A stretch of DNA of 64,000 bases. It comes from Roseibaca calidilacus (lineage in GTDB: Bacteria; Pseudomonadota; Alphaproteobacteria; Rhodobacterales; Rhodobacteraceae). Shown here in pieces: positions 42,252 through 51,539 of the stretch. Each line of letters starts with the position of its first letter. The stretch's first letter is position 1. Made by a program: the position numbers and the translations under genes. The notes below the pieces were generated by a model that did no database searches, had not been told where the DNA came from, and saw only the letters and a program-made list of their open reading frames with translations. The stretch is from NCBI RefSeq assembly GCF_001517585.1, contig NZ_FBYC01000004.1:620001-684000 (forward strand), read 5' to 3'.

Positions 42252-43130
42252 ATGACCACCGCCTCTAGGACCATGCAAAACGTGTTCGCGGCCCCGCTGC
42301 GCGATCATGCAGCGCAGCGGGCGGCGACAGAGGCAGCGTTTCAGGCGCAGCCAGAGACGTTCGCAAATCGCAACCGCCTGCATCAGTTCTACCTGTCCAT
42401 GTTCGTGCCGCGCAGCCTGTCATGGGCGTTCAAACCCAACAGCAAGGCCGGGTCCAGTTCGGCGCTTGCCTTCCTGTTCGCGCTGGAATTTGGCCAAGCC
42501 CTGACAGCGGCGGTCGCTAACCCATTCGAGGGCGACACGATCACCCACCGCCTGACCGATGCAAGGCTGTTCGCGCGCCTGCCCGAACACCCGGATGTGA
42601 CAGATGTGCAGGCCAGTCTTGGCCAATGCCTGCGTCTGACCACGGTGCGCCACCCGGCCACGCGCGCCCTGTCTGGCTACCGCTACATCTGCCGCGCAGA
42701 GCAGGCGGGGGCCGAAGCGTTCGTGCACCACCGCCTGCGCATGACGGCGCTTGCGGGCTTTGACTGGTCGCGCGAGACCGGCACGCCGGTCGGGTTCTTG
42801 CGCTTTCTGGACTGGGTCGCCGCGGAAGAGGCGCTTGGCGGTTGGATGGCCGATGCCCATTTCCGCCCGCAATGCACCAATATCCGCCCCGAGATCTTGC
42901 GCCCTGACATCATTGGCCGGCTCGAGGATATGGGCGCATTCTACCGCGCGGTCTGCGACCGGCTGGGGCGCACACTGCCAGAGGGTGCGCTGCCGCCGCG
43001 CAACCGCCAGCCCAAGATCGACCCGGCACCTTTTTTGACCGTGCAGGCGCGCGCCCGGATTGCCGAGATATTCAGCGCCGATTTCGCCGCCTTCGGCTAT
43101 GACCCCGACCAGATAGAGGACATTGCATGA
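42252..43130 (+). CDS. Sulfotransferase family protein
   Basis: 292-residue PAPS-dependent sulfotransferase of the carbohydrate-sulfotransferase (Sulfotransfer_2) type. The 5'-phosphosulfate loop is seen in KPNSKAGSSSALAFL (residues 56-70) and the 3'-phosphate motif in LTTVRHPATRALSGYRYI (near residue 130). Acceptor unknown; it could sulfate an extracellular polysaccharide or lipid. Start ATG 42252 with AAAGG upstream. It is inserted between sucB and lpdA, 55 bp after sucB, and overlaps the MAPEG gene by ATGA. Confidence 0.78.
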   Translation: MTTASRTMQNVFAAPLRDHAAQRAATEAAFQAQPETFANRNRLHQFYLSMFVPRSLSWAFKPNSKAGSSSALAFLFALEFGQALTAAVANPFEGDTITHRLTDARLFARLPEHPDVTDVQASLGQCLRLTTVRHPATRALSGYRYICRAEQAGAEAFVHHRLRMTALAGFDWSRETGTPVGFLRFLDWVAAEEALGGWMADAHFRPQCTNIRPEILRPDIIGRLEDMGAFYRAVCDRLGRTLPEGALPPRNRQPKIDPAPFLTVQARARIAEIFSADFAAFGYDPDQIEDIA

Positions 43131-43522
43131 GCGTTGAATTGACCTGCCTCGCGCTTGCCGGTTTGCTCTGGGCCGCGCAGCTTGCGCATCTTGCGCTGCG
43201 CGCCAATCTTGAAATCGGTTCGCGCTACTTCTTGTCGCCGCGCGACACCGATCCGCCGCAGCCGCTGTCGCCGGGCACCGCGCGGCTTAAGCGGGCCTAC
43301 CAAAACCACCATGAAGCGCTTTTGCTTTTCGCCGTTGCCATTGCCGTGCTCACGCTGGCCGACAAGGAAAGCGCCGTCACCGCGTCGCTGGCGGTCGCCT
43401 ATCTGCTGGCGCGCACGCTCTTTGTTCCGGCCTATCTGCTGGGCTGGTCCCCATTGCGCTCGGTCTTCTTCGGAATCGGATATCTTTGCTCTATCCTGCT
43501 CCTTGTTCTTGCGCTTCTTTAA
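43127..43522 (+). CDS. MAPEG family membrane protein
   Basis: 131 residues with four transmembrane helices, belonging to the MAPEG family (membrane-associated eicosanoid/glutathione metabolism proteins). The conserved RLKRAYQNHHEALLLF after the first helix (glutathione-binding Arg/Asn/Glu) is the family motif. Bacterial members have no settled role. It overlaps the sulfotransferase stop (ATGA), so the two are coupled, both lying between sucB and lpdA. Confidence 0.85.
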   Translation: MSVELTCLALAGLLWAAQLAHLALRANLEIGSRYFLSPRDTDPPQPLSPGTARLKRAYQNHHEALLLFAVAIAVLTLADKESAVTASLAVAYLLARTLFVPAYLLGWSPLRSVFFGIGYLCSILLLVLALL

Positions 43523-43523
43523 T

Positions 43524-43591
43524 GTTTCATCCTTGCTCAAATATCCTCGGGGGGTGAGGGCCGTCAGGCCCGAGGGGGGCGAAGCGCCCCC
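43524..43591 (-). repeat. Interspersed intergenic repeat, copy 4
   Basis: On the minus strand: hairpin GGGGGCG/CGCCCCC (43575-43581, 43585-43591), hairpin GGGCC/GGCCC (43558-43571), then core CCCCCCGAGGATATTTGAGC followed by AAGGATGAAAC. It lies between MAPEG and lpdA and points against both genes, so orientation is not tied to transcription. Confidence 0.75.
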
Positions 43592-43620
43592 TTGCCCCGG
43601 CAACAGAAAGGAAACGACCC

Positions 43621-45006
43621 ATGTCCTACGATCTGATCGTCATCGGCTCTGGCCCCGGCGGCTATGTCTGCGCCATTCGCGCAGCCCAGCTTGGCCTGAA
43701 AGTGGCCTGCGTCGAGGGGCGCGAGACATTGGGCGGCACCTGCCTGAATGTCGGGTGTATCCCCTCGAAGGCACTTTTGCACGCCACCCACCAACTGCAT
43801 GAGGCCGCGCATAATTTCGATGCGATGGGCCTGACCGGGGCCAAGCCCAAGGTCGACTGGAAAAAGATGCAAAGCTACAAATCCGATGTGATCGGTCAGA
43901 ACACCAAGGGCATCGAATTCCTGTTCAAGAAGAACAAGGTCGATTGGCTGAAAGGCTGGGCCAGCATTCCCGCGCCGGGCCGCGTTCAGGTGGGCGATAC
44001 CGAATATGAAACGAAGAAGATCGTGATCGCATCGGGGTCGCAAAGCAGCCCGCTGCCGGGGGTAGAAGTGGATGAGAAGATCATCGTCACCTCCACCGGC
44101 GCGCTGGAACTGGGCAAGATCCCGAAAAAGCTGGTCGTGATCGGCGCGGGCGTTATCGGGCTAGAGATGGGCTCGGTCTATGCTCGTCTGGGGGCAGATG
44201 TAACGGTGGTCGAATATCTGGACCGCATCATCCCCGGCAATGATGCCGAGGTGGCCAAGACCTTCCAGAAGCTGTTGGGCAAGCAAGGGATGAAATTCGT
44301 GCTGGGTGCTGCTGTGCAATCGGCCACGGCCACCAAGACCAAGGCAACCGTCACCTACAAGCTGCGCAAGGATGACAGCGAACACACGCTTGAAGCTGAT
44401 GCGGTGCTGCTGGCCACGGGACGCCGCCCCTATACCGACGGGCTGGGGCTGGACGCCTTGGGCGTGCAGATGACCAAGCGCGGCCAGATCGCGACCGACA
44501 ACCATTACAAGACCAGCGTGGACGGCATCTATGCCATTGGCGATGCGATCGAAGGTCCGATGCTGGCCCACAAGGCCGAAGACGAAGGCATGGCCGTGGC
44601 CGAAGTGCTGGCAGGGCAGGCGGGGCATGTGAATTACGGTGTCATCCCCGGTGTGATCTACACTTGGCCCGAAGTTGCCTCTGTTGGTGAAACCGAGGAA
44701 ACGCTCAAGGAACAGGGCCGCGCCTACAAGGTGGGCAAGTTCAGCTTTATGGGCAATGGCCGCGCGAAGGCGAATTTCGCCGCCGACGGTTTCGTGAAAA
44801 TTCTGGCCGACAAGGACACCGACCGCATCTTGGGCGCGCATATCATCGGGCCATATGCGGGCGACCTGATCCACGAGATTTGCGTGGCGATGGAATTCGG
44901 CGCGGCTGCCGAGGATCTGGCGCGCACCTGCCATGCGCACCCAACCTATTCCGAAGCCGTGCGCGAAGCCGCCCTTGCTTGCGGGGATGGCGCGATCCAC
45001 GCCTGA
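43621..45006 (+). CDS. lpdA: Dihydrolipoyl dehydrogenase (E3)
   Basis: FAD/NAD disulfide oxidoreductase re-oxidising lipoyl groups of the oxoglutarate dehydrogenase complex. 461 residues. FAD motif [19 protein letters not shown], redox-active disulfide in [20 protein letters not shown] motif [40 protein letters not shown], and the catalytic base in [27 protein letters not shown] precedes the ATG. Last gene of the TCA block. Confidence 0.98.
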   Translation: MSYDLIVIGSGPGGYVCAIRAAQLGLKVACVEGRETLGGTCLNVGCIPSKALLHATHQLHEAAHNFDAMGLTGAKPKVDWKKMQSYKSDVIGQNTKGIEFLFKKNKVDWLKGWASIPAPGRVQVGDTEYETKKIVIASGSQSSPLPGVEVDEKIIVTSTGALELGKIPKKLVVIGAGVIGLEMGSVYARLGADVTVVEYLDRIIPGNDAEVAKTFQKLLGKQGMKFVLGAAVQSATATKTKATVTYKLRKDDSEHTLEADAVLLATGRRPYTDGLGLDALGVQMTKRGQIATDNHYKTSVDGIYAIGDAIEGPMLAHKAEDEGMAVAEVLAGQAGHVNYGVIPGVIYTWPEVASVGETEETLKEQGRAYKVGKFSFMGNGRAKANFAADGFVKILADKDTDRILGAHIIGPYAGDLIHEICVAMEFGAAAEDLARTCHAHPTYSEAVREAALACGDGAIHA

Positions 45007-45022
45007 TCTGGCACCAAAGCCC

Positions 45023-45054
45023 AAAAGCCGCGCGGACCCATCGCGCGGCTTTTT
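45023..45054 (+). terminator. Terminator after lpdA
   Basis: AAAAGCCGCGCG (45023-45034) pairs with CGCGCGGCTTTT (45042-45053), loop of 7, then T. It also ends the convergent ubiquinone hydroxylase gene. Confidence 0.92.
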
Positions 45055-45060
45055 GCGGTC

Positions 45061-46251
45061 TCAGCGCACCCCGATGCCCAGTTGCATCAGCGTGCGGCGC
45101 ACGGGTGCCGCCGAATACATCGCGTTCAGCGCGGCGGCACGCGCATCGCGCAAGGGGCGCGCTTCGATCATGGACGCGCGGTTCAGCATGCCCACACCGG
45201 CAACGCGCAGCGCCACATCGGGGTAGCGCTGGCGGGAATAGGCGGCGAGTGGTGCCGCCTCGCCCAGATTATCCGGTGTCATCAGCCGCGTCAGCGCGGT
45301 CAGGTCTGCCAGCGACATGTTCAGCCCCTGCGCGCCGATGGGCGGGACAACATGCGCGGCTTCCGCCATAAGGGCCGTGCGCTGGCCGTGGAAGCGCTCT
45401 GCAATCTGGCTGATGATCGGCCAGATGGTGCGGCGTGAAACCAGCGTCAGCCGCCCGAACAAGCCGCAAGAGCGGCGGTTCATCTCGCGTTCGAATTCGG
45501 GGACGGGCAGGGCAGCCAGTCGCGCGGCCTCTGGCCCGGTTTCCATCCAGACAATCGCCGAGCAAGGTCCGCCATCGCGGTCCGGCAGCGGCACCAGCGT
45601 GAACGGGCCGCCAGAGCGATGAATCTCGGTCGAGACATTGTCATGCGGCACCGGGTGCGTAACGGCAAAGGCCAGCGCCTTTTGCCCAAAGCGCGTGGTG
45701 CGCACGCCAATACCCAATGCCTGCCGCATGGGGGAATTGCGCCCATCGGCGGCGACCAGCAGCCGCGCTTCCACCGATGATCCATCGCTTAACCCCACGA
45801 TGGCGGCGCTTTCGCGTGTGGTCAGGCGCCGAGTGCCAATGCCGGGGCGGAAGGTGACATTGGGCAGTTCACCCAGCCGCGCCACGCATTCGCGGCGCAA
45901 CAGCCAATTGGGCAGGTTCCAGCCAAAGGGTTGGTCGGAAATATCGGCTGCGTTGAAATCATGGCTGACCCGAGGTTCGGGCGTATCGCCCCCGGCATCG
46001 ACAATGCGCATGACCTGCAAAGGCATGGCATGCGCCTTGTAGCGCTCCCACAGCCCGGCAAGTTCAAGAACATTGACCGAAGGGTGCAGAAAGGCCGTTG
46101 TGCGCAGGTCAGATGCCGGGTCGGCTTCGGCCATCACGGGTGGGGTCGGGTCCACACACAGAACCGAATACCCCTGCGATCCAAAGGCCGCCGCGGCGGT
46201 CAACCCGGCAATACCACCACCCGACACCACAATGTCATAAGACGCACGCAT
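45061..46251 (-). CDS. UbiH/UbiF-family FAD-dependent ubiquinone biosynthesis hydroxylase
   Basis: Flavoprotein monooxygenase of the UbiH/COQ6 family that hydroxylates the ubiquinone ring. 396 residues. FAD motif YDIVVSGGGIAGLTAAAAF at the N-terminus, middle DG motif LVAADGRNSPMRQALGIGV, and the C-terminal GAQGLNMSLADLTAL loop. The start at 46251 is chosen for GGGAGA upstream; a TTG 24 bp earlier is less likely. Position of ring hydroxylation cannot be inferred. It ends at the terminator shared with lpdA. Confidence 0.88.
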   Translation of the reverse strand: MRASYDIVVSGGGIAGLTAAAAFGSQGYSVLCVDPTPPVMAEADPASDLRTTAFLHPSVNVLELAGLWERYKAHAMPLQVMRIVDAGGDTPEPRVSHDFNAADISDQPFGWNLPNWLLRRECVARLGELPNVTFRPGIGTRRLTTRESAAIVGLSDGSSVEARLLVAADGRNSPMRQALGIGVRTTRFGQKALAFAVTHPVPHDNVSTEIHRSGGPFTLVPLPDRDGGPCSAIVWMETGPEAARLAALPVPEFEREMNRRSCGLFGRLTLVSRRTIWPIISQIAERFHGQRTALMAEAAHVVPPIGAQGLNMSLADLTALTRLMTPDNLGEAAPLAAYSRQRYPDVALRVAGVGMLNRASMIEARPLRDARAAALNAMYSAAPVRRTLMQLGIGVR

Positions 46252-46320
46252 CAGCTTTCTCCCAACTTTGGGCAAAGCATAAGGCGCGCGCGCGAAAGAG
46301 CAATGCGGCAGCTTGCCCGA

Positions 46321-46530
46321 TTACATGCCTTCGGTGACAATCCGCAGCAGGACAAGCACCATGGCCAGCGCGGCGGGAACCATGACAGCGACCAGCCCGG
46401 CCAGACCAAAGATCGCGGTGGATGCGCCCATAACGGTCACGAACACAGCGATCGCGGCCCAGATCATGGCGGTCGTGTTCATCCCTTTGGATGCGGCAGG
46501 GCTTTTGTTGGCGTCCGCGGTCATGGTCAT
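46321..46530 (-). CDS. Small two-helix membrane protein
   Basis: 69 residues: about 20 polar residues (MTMTADANKSPAASKGMNTT) then two hydrophobic helices (AMIWAAIAVFVTVMGASTAI and GLAGLVAVMVPAALAMVLVL). GGAGG stands 8 bp before ATG 46530. No known domain. On the same strand between the HAD-nucleotidase and the ubiquinone hydroxylase genes; gaps of 100 and 69 bp leave cotranscription open. Confidence 0.65.
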   Translation of the reverse strand: MTMTADANKSPAASKGMNTTAMIWAAIAVFVTVMGASTAIFGLAGLVAVMVPAALAMVLVLLRIVTEGM

Positions 46531-46630
46531 TGCTGTATTCCTCCAAAACATTTGCAGCAGAAATACGTTTTCGCGTCATGCGGCGCAGCATGGCAGATTG
46601 TCGCGGGGCAAAAGCGTGCATGGGTTTTGG

Positions 46631-47278
46631 CTAGCGGGTCAGCGCGGCCAGAAACCCCGCCAAGTCAGGCGCATGGTGATGAATATGGCTGGCGTCATGC
46701 GGTTCGGGGGCGACATGCACGGTGCGCAGGCCCATCGCATGTGGCGCAGCCAGATTGCGCGGGTCGTCTTCGAACATGGCGGCGGCTGTCGGGTCCAGCC
46801 CATCCAGCGCAAAGACCGATGCAAAGGCATCGGCTTCGGGCTTGGGGCGATACCCGGCATGTTCCACGCCGTAAAGTGCCGCGAACAGCCCATCCAGCCC
46901 GCGCGCTTCCAGCACGCGCTGCGCGTAGGGGGCGGACCCGTTGGTATAGACAATCTTGCGCCCCGGAAGTGCTGCAATCCGCGCGCGCAGCTCGGCATCG
47001 GGCGACAACACGGAAAAGTCTATGTCATGCACCGCGATCATATAGGGTTCTGGGTCCATGTCATGCTCGCGCATCAGCCCGGCCAGCGTGGTGCCATAGG
47101 TTTGCCAGTAATCGTGGCGCAGGCGATTGGCTTCTGCCTGTGCCAGCCCCAGCGCATCCATGATATAGGCCGTCATGCGCCGGTCAATCTGGTCGAACAC
47201 GCCCATATGCGGCGGGTAAAGGGTGTTGTCCAGATCGAACACCCAGGTGCGGACATGGCTGAAAAACGCGGCAGGCAT
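46631..47278 (-). CDS. Pyrimidine 5'-nucleotidase (HAD superfamily)
   Basis: 215-residue HAD phosphatase. Motif I is VFDLDNTLYPP with the nucleophile Asp, motif II VYTNGSAPYA (Thr/Ser), motif III lysine in YRPKPEADAF and motif IV FEDDPRNLAAP. The LYPP form of motif I is typical of proteins annotated pyrimidine 5'-nucleotidase (yeast SDT1-like). Start at ATG 47278 (MPAAFFSHVRTW); the longer frame contains the divergent GntR promoter region. Confidence 0.88.
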   Translation of the reverse strand: MPAAFFSHVRTWVFDLDNTLYPPHMGVFDQIDRRMTAYIMDALGLAQAEANRLRHDYWQTYGTTLAGLMREHDMDPEPYMIAVHDIDFSVLSPDAELRARIAALPGRKIVYTNGSAPYAQRVLEARGLDGLFAALYGVEHAGYRPKPEADAFASVFALDGLDPTAAAMFEDDPRNLAAPHAMGLRTVHVAPEPHDASHIHHHAPDLAGFLAALTR

Positions 47279-47378
47279 GGCGTGGACAATAGCCAAACCT
47301 GCCGCCATGGCAAGGATTGCGGCTTGTCTTTCGCGGCAAAGCACTGTTTTCTTCAGCCCCATGATTAATGAGCCTGTG

Positions 47379-48032
47379 ATGACCGAACCCAAACACTTGA
47401 AAGACGCCTATTCGCTGATACTGGAAGCGATCGATGTCGGCGTTTACAAACCGGGCGACCGCTTGGTGGAATCGGAACTGGCGGACCGGTTTGGGGTGTC
47501 GCGAACACCCATCCGCGAAGCCTTGCAGCGGCTGGAAACGCAATCCTTGCTGACGCGCGACGGGCGCTCGCTTATCGTGGCGTCGCTGGACCATAACCAA
47601 CTGGCCGAACTCTATGTCGTTCGCTCCGAACTTGAAGGGCTTGCGGCGCGGCTTGCGGCGCGCCATGCCACCGACGAAGAAGTGCGCCTGTTGCGCAGCA
47701 TGATCGAAGAAGATGCCCGGCTGTTGAACGATCCGCAGGCGCTTAGCCGCGCAAATCGGCGTTTCCACAAGCAAATCCATCTTGCCTCGCATAACCGCTA
47801 CCTTGTGCAGCAATTGGACCTTGTGCATCGGTCCATGGCGCTGCTGGCCAGCACGTCGATTTCCGTGGCCGGGCGGGGCGAACGCACCTTGGAAGAGCAT
47901 TCCGCCATTGTCGAAGCGATCGCGTCCGGCGACGGCGACACGGCCTATATCGCGCTCAAGGAACATATCTCGCGCGCGTTCGAGACCCGGTTGCGGCAGG
48001 ATTCCATCGCGGCGGAACGCTTCTCGCTGTAA
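47379..48032 (+). CDS. GntR-family transcriptional regulator (FCD type)
   Basis: 217-residue regulator. Winged helix at residues 8-75 with GVYKPGDRLVESELADRFGV and SRTPIREALQRLETQSLL; all-helical FCD effector domain follows, with the metal/ligand residues in NRRFHKQIHLASHNRYL and EEHSAIVEAIASGD. FCD-type GntR proteins respond to small organic acids; the ligand is unknown. ATG 47379 is preferred; ATG 47361 is possible. Divergent from the HAD gene. Confidence 0.9.
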   Translation: MTEPKHLKDAYSLILEAIDVGVYKPGDRLVESELADRFGVSRTPIREALQRLETQSLLTRDGRSLIVASLDHNQLAELYVVRSELEGLAARLAARHATDEEVRLLRSMIEEDARLLNDPQALSRANRRFHKQIHLASHNRYLVQQLDLVHRSMALLASTSISVAGRGERTLEEHSAIVEAIASGDGDTAYIALKEHISRAFETRLRQDSIAAERFSL

Positions 48033-48035
48033 GGC

Positions 48036-48344
48036 TCACAGCGCAGTTTGCGCCACCGCCTCGGACCGGCTGCGGGCTTCGTGCAGCAGCGCGGTCATGA
48101 CCAGAACATGTTCAGCAGGGTGCCAGCTTGCGTCATGCGCGCGGCGGGCGCGGTCCATCTCTGCCTCGCGGCGGGTTAGGGCGGCTTGTGCTTGGGCCGG
48201 CTCGGGCAGGCTGTGGCCCACGGGCAAGCCCAGCAGCCGCCCAAGGCTGCGGCTGCGGTCATATTGCGCCAGCCCATGGCGCGCGGCAACAACCAAAAGG
48301 CGAGGCCGGATCGTGGTTTGCAAACCATGTGCGGATTGGTCCAT
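48036..48344 (-). CDS. DUF6477 family protein
   Basis: 102-residue protein of a family I associate with Rhodobacterales. The opening TTIRPRLLVVAARHGLAQYD and the arginine-rich RSRSLGRLLGLP, then EAEMDRARRAHDASWHPAEH, fit DUF6477. Function unknown, probably cytosolic. Start ATG 48344 is placed 6 bp after AGGAG (another ATG at 48350 abuts it). It is convergent to GntR with 3 bp between, and divergent from the GafA-like gene. Confidence 0.75.
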   Translation of the reverse strand: MDQSAHGLQTTIRPRLLVVAARHGLAQYDRSRSLGRLLGLPVGHSLPEPAQAQAALTRREAEMDRARRAHDASWHPAEHVLVMTALLHEARSRSEAVAQTAL

Positions 48345-48480
48345 CTGCATCTCCTGAAATGAATCTAGGGCGATAATCGCACAGGTTTCCGGGTGTTGCG
48401 TTTGAACCGGGGGACAGCGCGCGCTGCCTTCAAGCGTGTTTAGGGAATTTCGGGGCATCCTTGGCGCAATCAGAGCACGG

Positions 48481-48495
48481 TTAACGGACCGGTAA
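48481..48495 (+). promoter_or_regulatory. CtrA-like site upstream of the DUF6456 gene
   Basis: TTAACGGACCGGTAA fits the CtrA consensus TTAA-N7-TTAA with one mismatch (GTAA), 46 bp before the start codon and thus in a promoter position, in the region divergent to DUF6477. Confidence 0.4.
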
Positions 48496-48540
48496 TGAAT
48501 GCAACTATAGGCTGTTTCACGAAGAGGAGCACGGCGCGGC

Positions 48541-49590
48541 ATGTCAGCACAAAACCGCGTGAACCCCGGTTGTGCCTTGACGGTCGGTGCCTTGCCCGAC
48601 TGGGTGCCAAGGGGCGCACGGCTCTACCTGTCGCATACGGCAGCGGGCCTGTCATTGCGCGCATTGGCGCGCAATACGGGGTGCCATGCTTCAACCGTGT
48701 TGCGCCAAGTGCGCCAGTTCGAAAACCGGCGCGATGATCCCTTGGTGGATAATGCCCTGACCCGGCTGGACCGGGTTCTGCGCACCCCGCCGCCCCCCCA
48801 AACCAAGACGGAGCGTTTCGAGATGGCCCAATCGACGTGCCTTGCGCAAGACAGCGCCGCCCCTGCCTGGTCTACGGACGACCTGCTTTCCGTGTTGCGC
48901 GATCTGGATCGGCCCTGCGCCCAGCTTGTCGTGGCCCCGGATATGCCAAAGGCCATGATCCTGCGCGACTTGGGGCAGGGGCATAGCGAACGGTTGCGCG
49001 TATTCGACCGAAGCTTGGCTGAAATGCTGGCCCTGAAAGCTTGGATCACCTGTTGCCGCGCAGGTCGGGTGCGCAGCTATGTGCTTAGCGCCGACGGCTT
49101 GGCAGCTTTGCGCGGGACAGCGGATGAACCCGCTGTCGCCCGCCGGGCGCGCTATGGTGCGGCGGAAACCCCGGTCGCGGTTCTGGCGCGCCGACGTGAC
49201 AAAGCGGGCCAGCTATTCTTGATGCCCGAACTGGTGCAGGCTGCCGACCGTTTGCACGAAGATTTCGTGATGGCGCAGCTTGATACATTGGCCCCGATGC
49301 CAGCGGAACGCCTGACCCGCGCGCTTCAGAACCGCACGGTGCCCGGCCCCAATATTGCACCACCGGGCACATGCGCTGCCCGCAAACGGGTGCTGGGGGC
49401 CCTGCAAGACTTGGGCCCGGGCCTGTCGGACATGGTGTTGCGCGTCTGTTGCCATCTGGAAGGGGTGGAAAGTGCTGAACAGGCGATGGGCTGGTGCGCG
49501 CGCTCGGGCAAGATCGTGCTTCGCATTGGCCTGCAACGGCTGAAACTGCATTATGACCGGCTGGGCGAAGACGGGCTGATGATCGGTTAA
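48541..49590 (+). CDS. DUF6456 helix-turn-helix protein, GafA-like
   Basis: 349-residue DNA-binding protein. Residues about 35-75 form a helix-turn-helix of the DnaA/TrpR kind (LSLRALARNTGCHASTVLRQ, then FENRRDDPLVDNALTRL); a C-terminal DUF6456 region spans about 210-345 (RKRVLGALQDLGPGLSDMVL, then AEQAMGWCARSGKIVLRIGL), ending in a sigma-region-4-like helix. This layout matches GafA, direct activator of the Rhodobacter capsulatus gene transfer agent, so it is a candidate orthologue. GAGGAG lies 12 bp before the ATG. Ends 4 bp inside the convergent ABC-F gene. No GTA structural genes are in the window. Confidence 0.65.
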   Translation: MSAQNRVNPGCALTVGALPDWVPRGARLYLSHTAAGLSLRALARNTGCHASTVLRQVRQFENRRDDPLVDNALTRLDRVLRTPPPPQTKTERFEMAQSTCLAQDSAAPAWSTDDLLSVLRDLDRPCAQLVVAPDMPKAMILRDLGQGHSERLRVFDRSLAEMLALKAWITCCRAGRVRSYVLSADGLAALRGTADEPAVARRARYGAAETPVAVLARRRDKAGQLFLMPELVQAADRLHEDFVMAQLDTLAPMPAERLTRALQNRTVPGPNIAPPGTCAARKRVLGALQDLGPGLSDMVLRVCCHLEGVESAEQAMGWCARSGKIVLRIGLQRLKLHYDRLGEDGLMIG

Positions 49591-51428
49591 CCCTGAGCCT
49601 TGTCGTAACTGTCCTGCGCGGCCATCCACAAGGCTTCGGCGCGGTCCATGGCGTCCATCACCTCGGCATATTTTGCCTGCCAGACGCGCAGATCGCCCGC
49701 GCGGTCATTTTCATAGATCGCCGGGTCAGCCAGCTTTTTCGCCAGCTTGTCGCGCATCTCTTCCAGCTTGGCAATGCGCGCTTCGGCGCGGCTGACCTCT
49801 TGGCGCAGGGTTGCGATTTCGTCGCGGCTGGCGCGTTTGGGCTTGGGTTTGGGCGGCGGGGCGGGTTTGTCGTCCCCCGCCAGAAGCGACGCACGATAGC
49901 CGTCCAGATCGCCCTCGTAGGGGCGCACATTGCCATCCTTGACCAGCCACAGGCGGTCGGCAACCAGCGATAGCAAATGCATGTCATGGCTGACAAGGAT
50001 CACCGCGCCGGTATAGGCGGTCAGCGCCTCGACCAGCGCTTCGCGGGATTCGATGTCAAGGTGGTTGGTCGGCTCGTCCAAGATCAGCATATGCGGCGCG
50101 TCCAGCGTGGCCAGCAGCAGCGACAGCCGCGCCTTTTGCCCGCCCGACAGCTTGCGCACGATGGTTTCGGCCTGTTCGGCCATCAGCCCGAACCCCGCCA
50201 GTCGCGCGCGCAGTTTCGGCGGGGCCTCTGCGGGGCGTTCGCGCTGCAAATGCTGCAACGGGGTCTCATCCAGTTCCAGCTCATCGACCTGATGCTGGGC
50301 GAAATAGCCCACGCGCAGCTTGGTCGCGCGCGTCAGGTTTCCGCTGCCCTCAAGCTTCCCGGCCAGCAGTTTCGACAGGGTCGATTTGCCTTCGCCATTG
50401 CGCCCCAGCAGCGCGATGCGGTCGTCCTGATCTATGCGCAGGTCCAACCCCCGCAGCACGGGCGGGCCGTCATAGCCCACGCTCGCCCCTTCCAGCCGCA
50501 GAATGGGGGGTGACAGTTCTTCCGGCTCGGGAAAGCTGAACACATGGCGCGCGGCCTCTGCCGGCGGGGTGATGGGCGACAGCTTTTCCAGCATCTTCAA
50601 TCGCGATTGCGCTTGCTTGGCCTTGGTGGCCTGCGCGCGGAAACGGTCGACGAATTTCTGCATATGCGCGCGTTTGGCGGCAACCTTGTCGGCCTCTGCC
50701 GCCAGCGCCGCGCGGCGTTCGGCGCGCAGCTTGGCGAACCCGTCATAGCCGCCGGTGTAAAGCGTCAGCTTGCGATCCTCCAGATGCAGGATATGGCCCA
50801 CCGCGCGGTTCAAAAGCCCGCGGTCATGGCTGATAATCAGCACCGTGTGCGGGTAGCGCATCAGATAGCCTTCCAGCCACAAAGCACCTTCAAGGTCCAG
50901 GTAGTTGGTCGGCTCGTCCAGCAGCAGCAGGTCTGGCTGCGCGAACAGCACGCCCGCAAGTGCCACGCGCATCCGCCAGCCGCCAGAGAAATCGGAACAG
51001 GGGCGTTGTTGCGCCTCTGCGTCAAAGCCCAGCCCCTTCAGGATGGCACTTGCGCGCCCTTCGGCCGACCACGCGTCAATATCGGCCAGCCGGGTCTGCA
51101 CGGCGGCGATGCGTTCGGGGTCGGTCGCGGTTTCGGCTTCGGCCAACAGGCTTGCGCGTTCGGTATCCGCTTCCAGCACGGTGTTCAGAAGCGAGGTGGA
51201 CGACGACGGCACTTCCTGCGCCACGCCCCCGATCTTGGCGCGGGCGGGCAATTCGATCTTGCCGCCTTCCAGCGGGTATTCGCCGCGCAAAATGCGGAAC
51301 AGCGTGGTTTTCCCCGCCCCGTTGCGTCCGACAATGCCCACTTTGTGGCCAGTGGGAATAGTGGCAGAGGCCCCTTCGAACAAAGGGTTGCCCTGCATGG
51401 CGAAGCTGATGTTGTCGATCCTGAGCAT
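49587..51428 (-). CDS. ABC-F family ATPase (YheS-like)
   Basis: 613-residue ribosome-associated ABC-F protein. Two ABC domains: Walker A GRNGAGKTT and GRNGEGKST, signatures FSGGWRMRVALAG and LSGGQKARLSLL, Walker B LLLDEPTNYLD and LILDEPTNHLD; the interdomain linker (AEADKVAAKRAHMQKFVDRF) is the P-site tRNA interaction motif. A C-terminal coiled coil (EIATLRQEVSRAEARIAKLE) is as in YheS/Uup. No membrane domain, so not a transporter; it should relieve stalled ribosomes or influence 50S assembly. Confidence 0.92.
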   Translation of the reverse strand: MLRIDNISFAMQGNPLFEGASATIPTGHKVGIVGRNGAGKTTLFRILRGEYPLEGGKIELPARAKIGGVAQEVPSSSTSLLNTVLEADTERASLLAEAETATDPERIAAVQTRLADIDAWSAEGRASAILKGLGFDAEAQQRPCSDFSGGWRMRVALAGVLFAQPDLLLLDEPTNYLDLEGALWLEGYLMRYPHTVLIISHDRGLLNRAVGHILHLEDRKLTLYTGGYDGFAKLRAERRAALAAEADKVAAKRAHMQKFVDRFRAQATKAKQAQSRLKMLEKLSPITPPAEAARHVFSFPEPEELSPPILRLEGASVGYDGPPVLRGLDLRIDQDDRIALLGRNGEGKSTLSKLLAGKLEGSGNLTRATKLRVGYFAQHQVDELELDETPLQHLQRERPAEAPPKLRARLAGFGLMAEQAETIVRKLSGGQKARLSLLLATLDAPHMLILDEPTNHLDIESREALVEALTAYTGAVILVSHDMHLLSLVADRLWLVKDGNVRPYEGDLDGYRASLLAGDDKPAPPPKPKPKRASRDEIATLRQEVSRAEARIAKLEEMRDKLAKKLADPAIYENDRAGDLRVWQAKYAEVMDAMDRAEALWMAAQDSYDKAQG

Positions 51429-51539
51429 GGCGTTGCCTTGCCTGACAACCCAAGAAGGGTCAAGAAACGAATCAACTTGACCGACTGCGAAAGCTGGCCA
51501 ACACTGACGCGGTTCAAACCATCATGCGGAGATTGCCCA

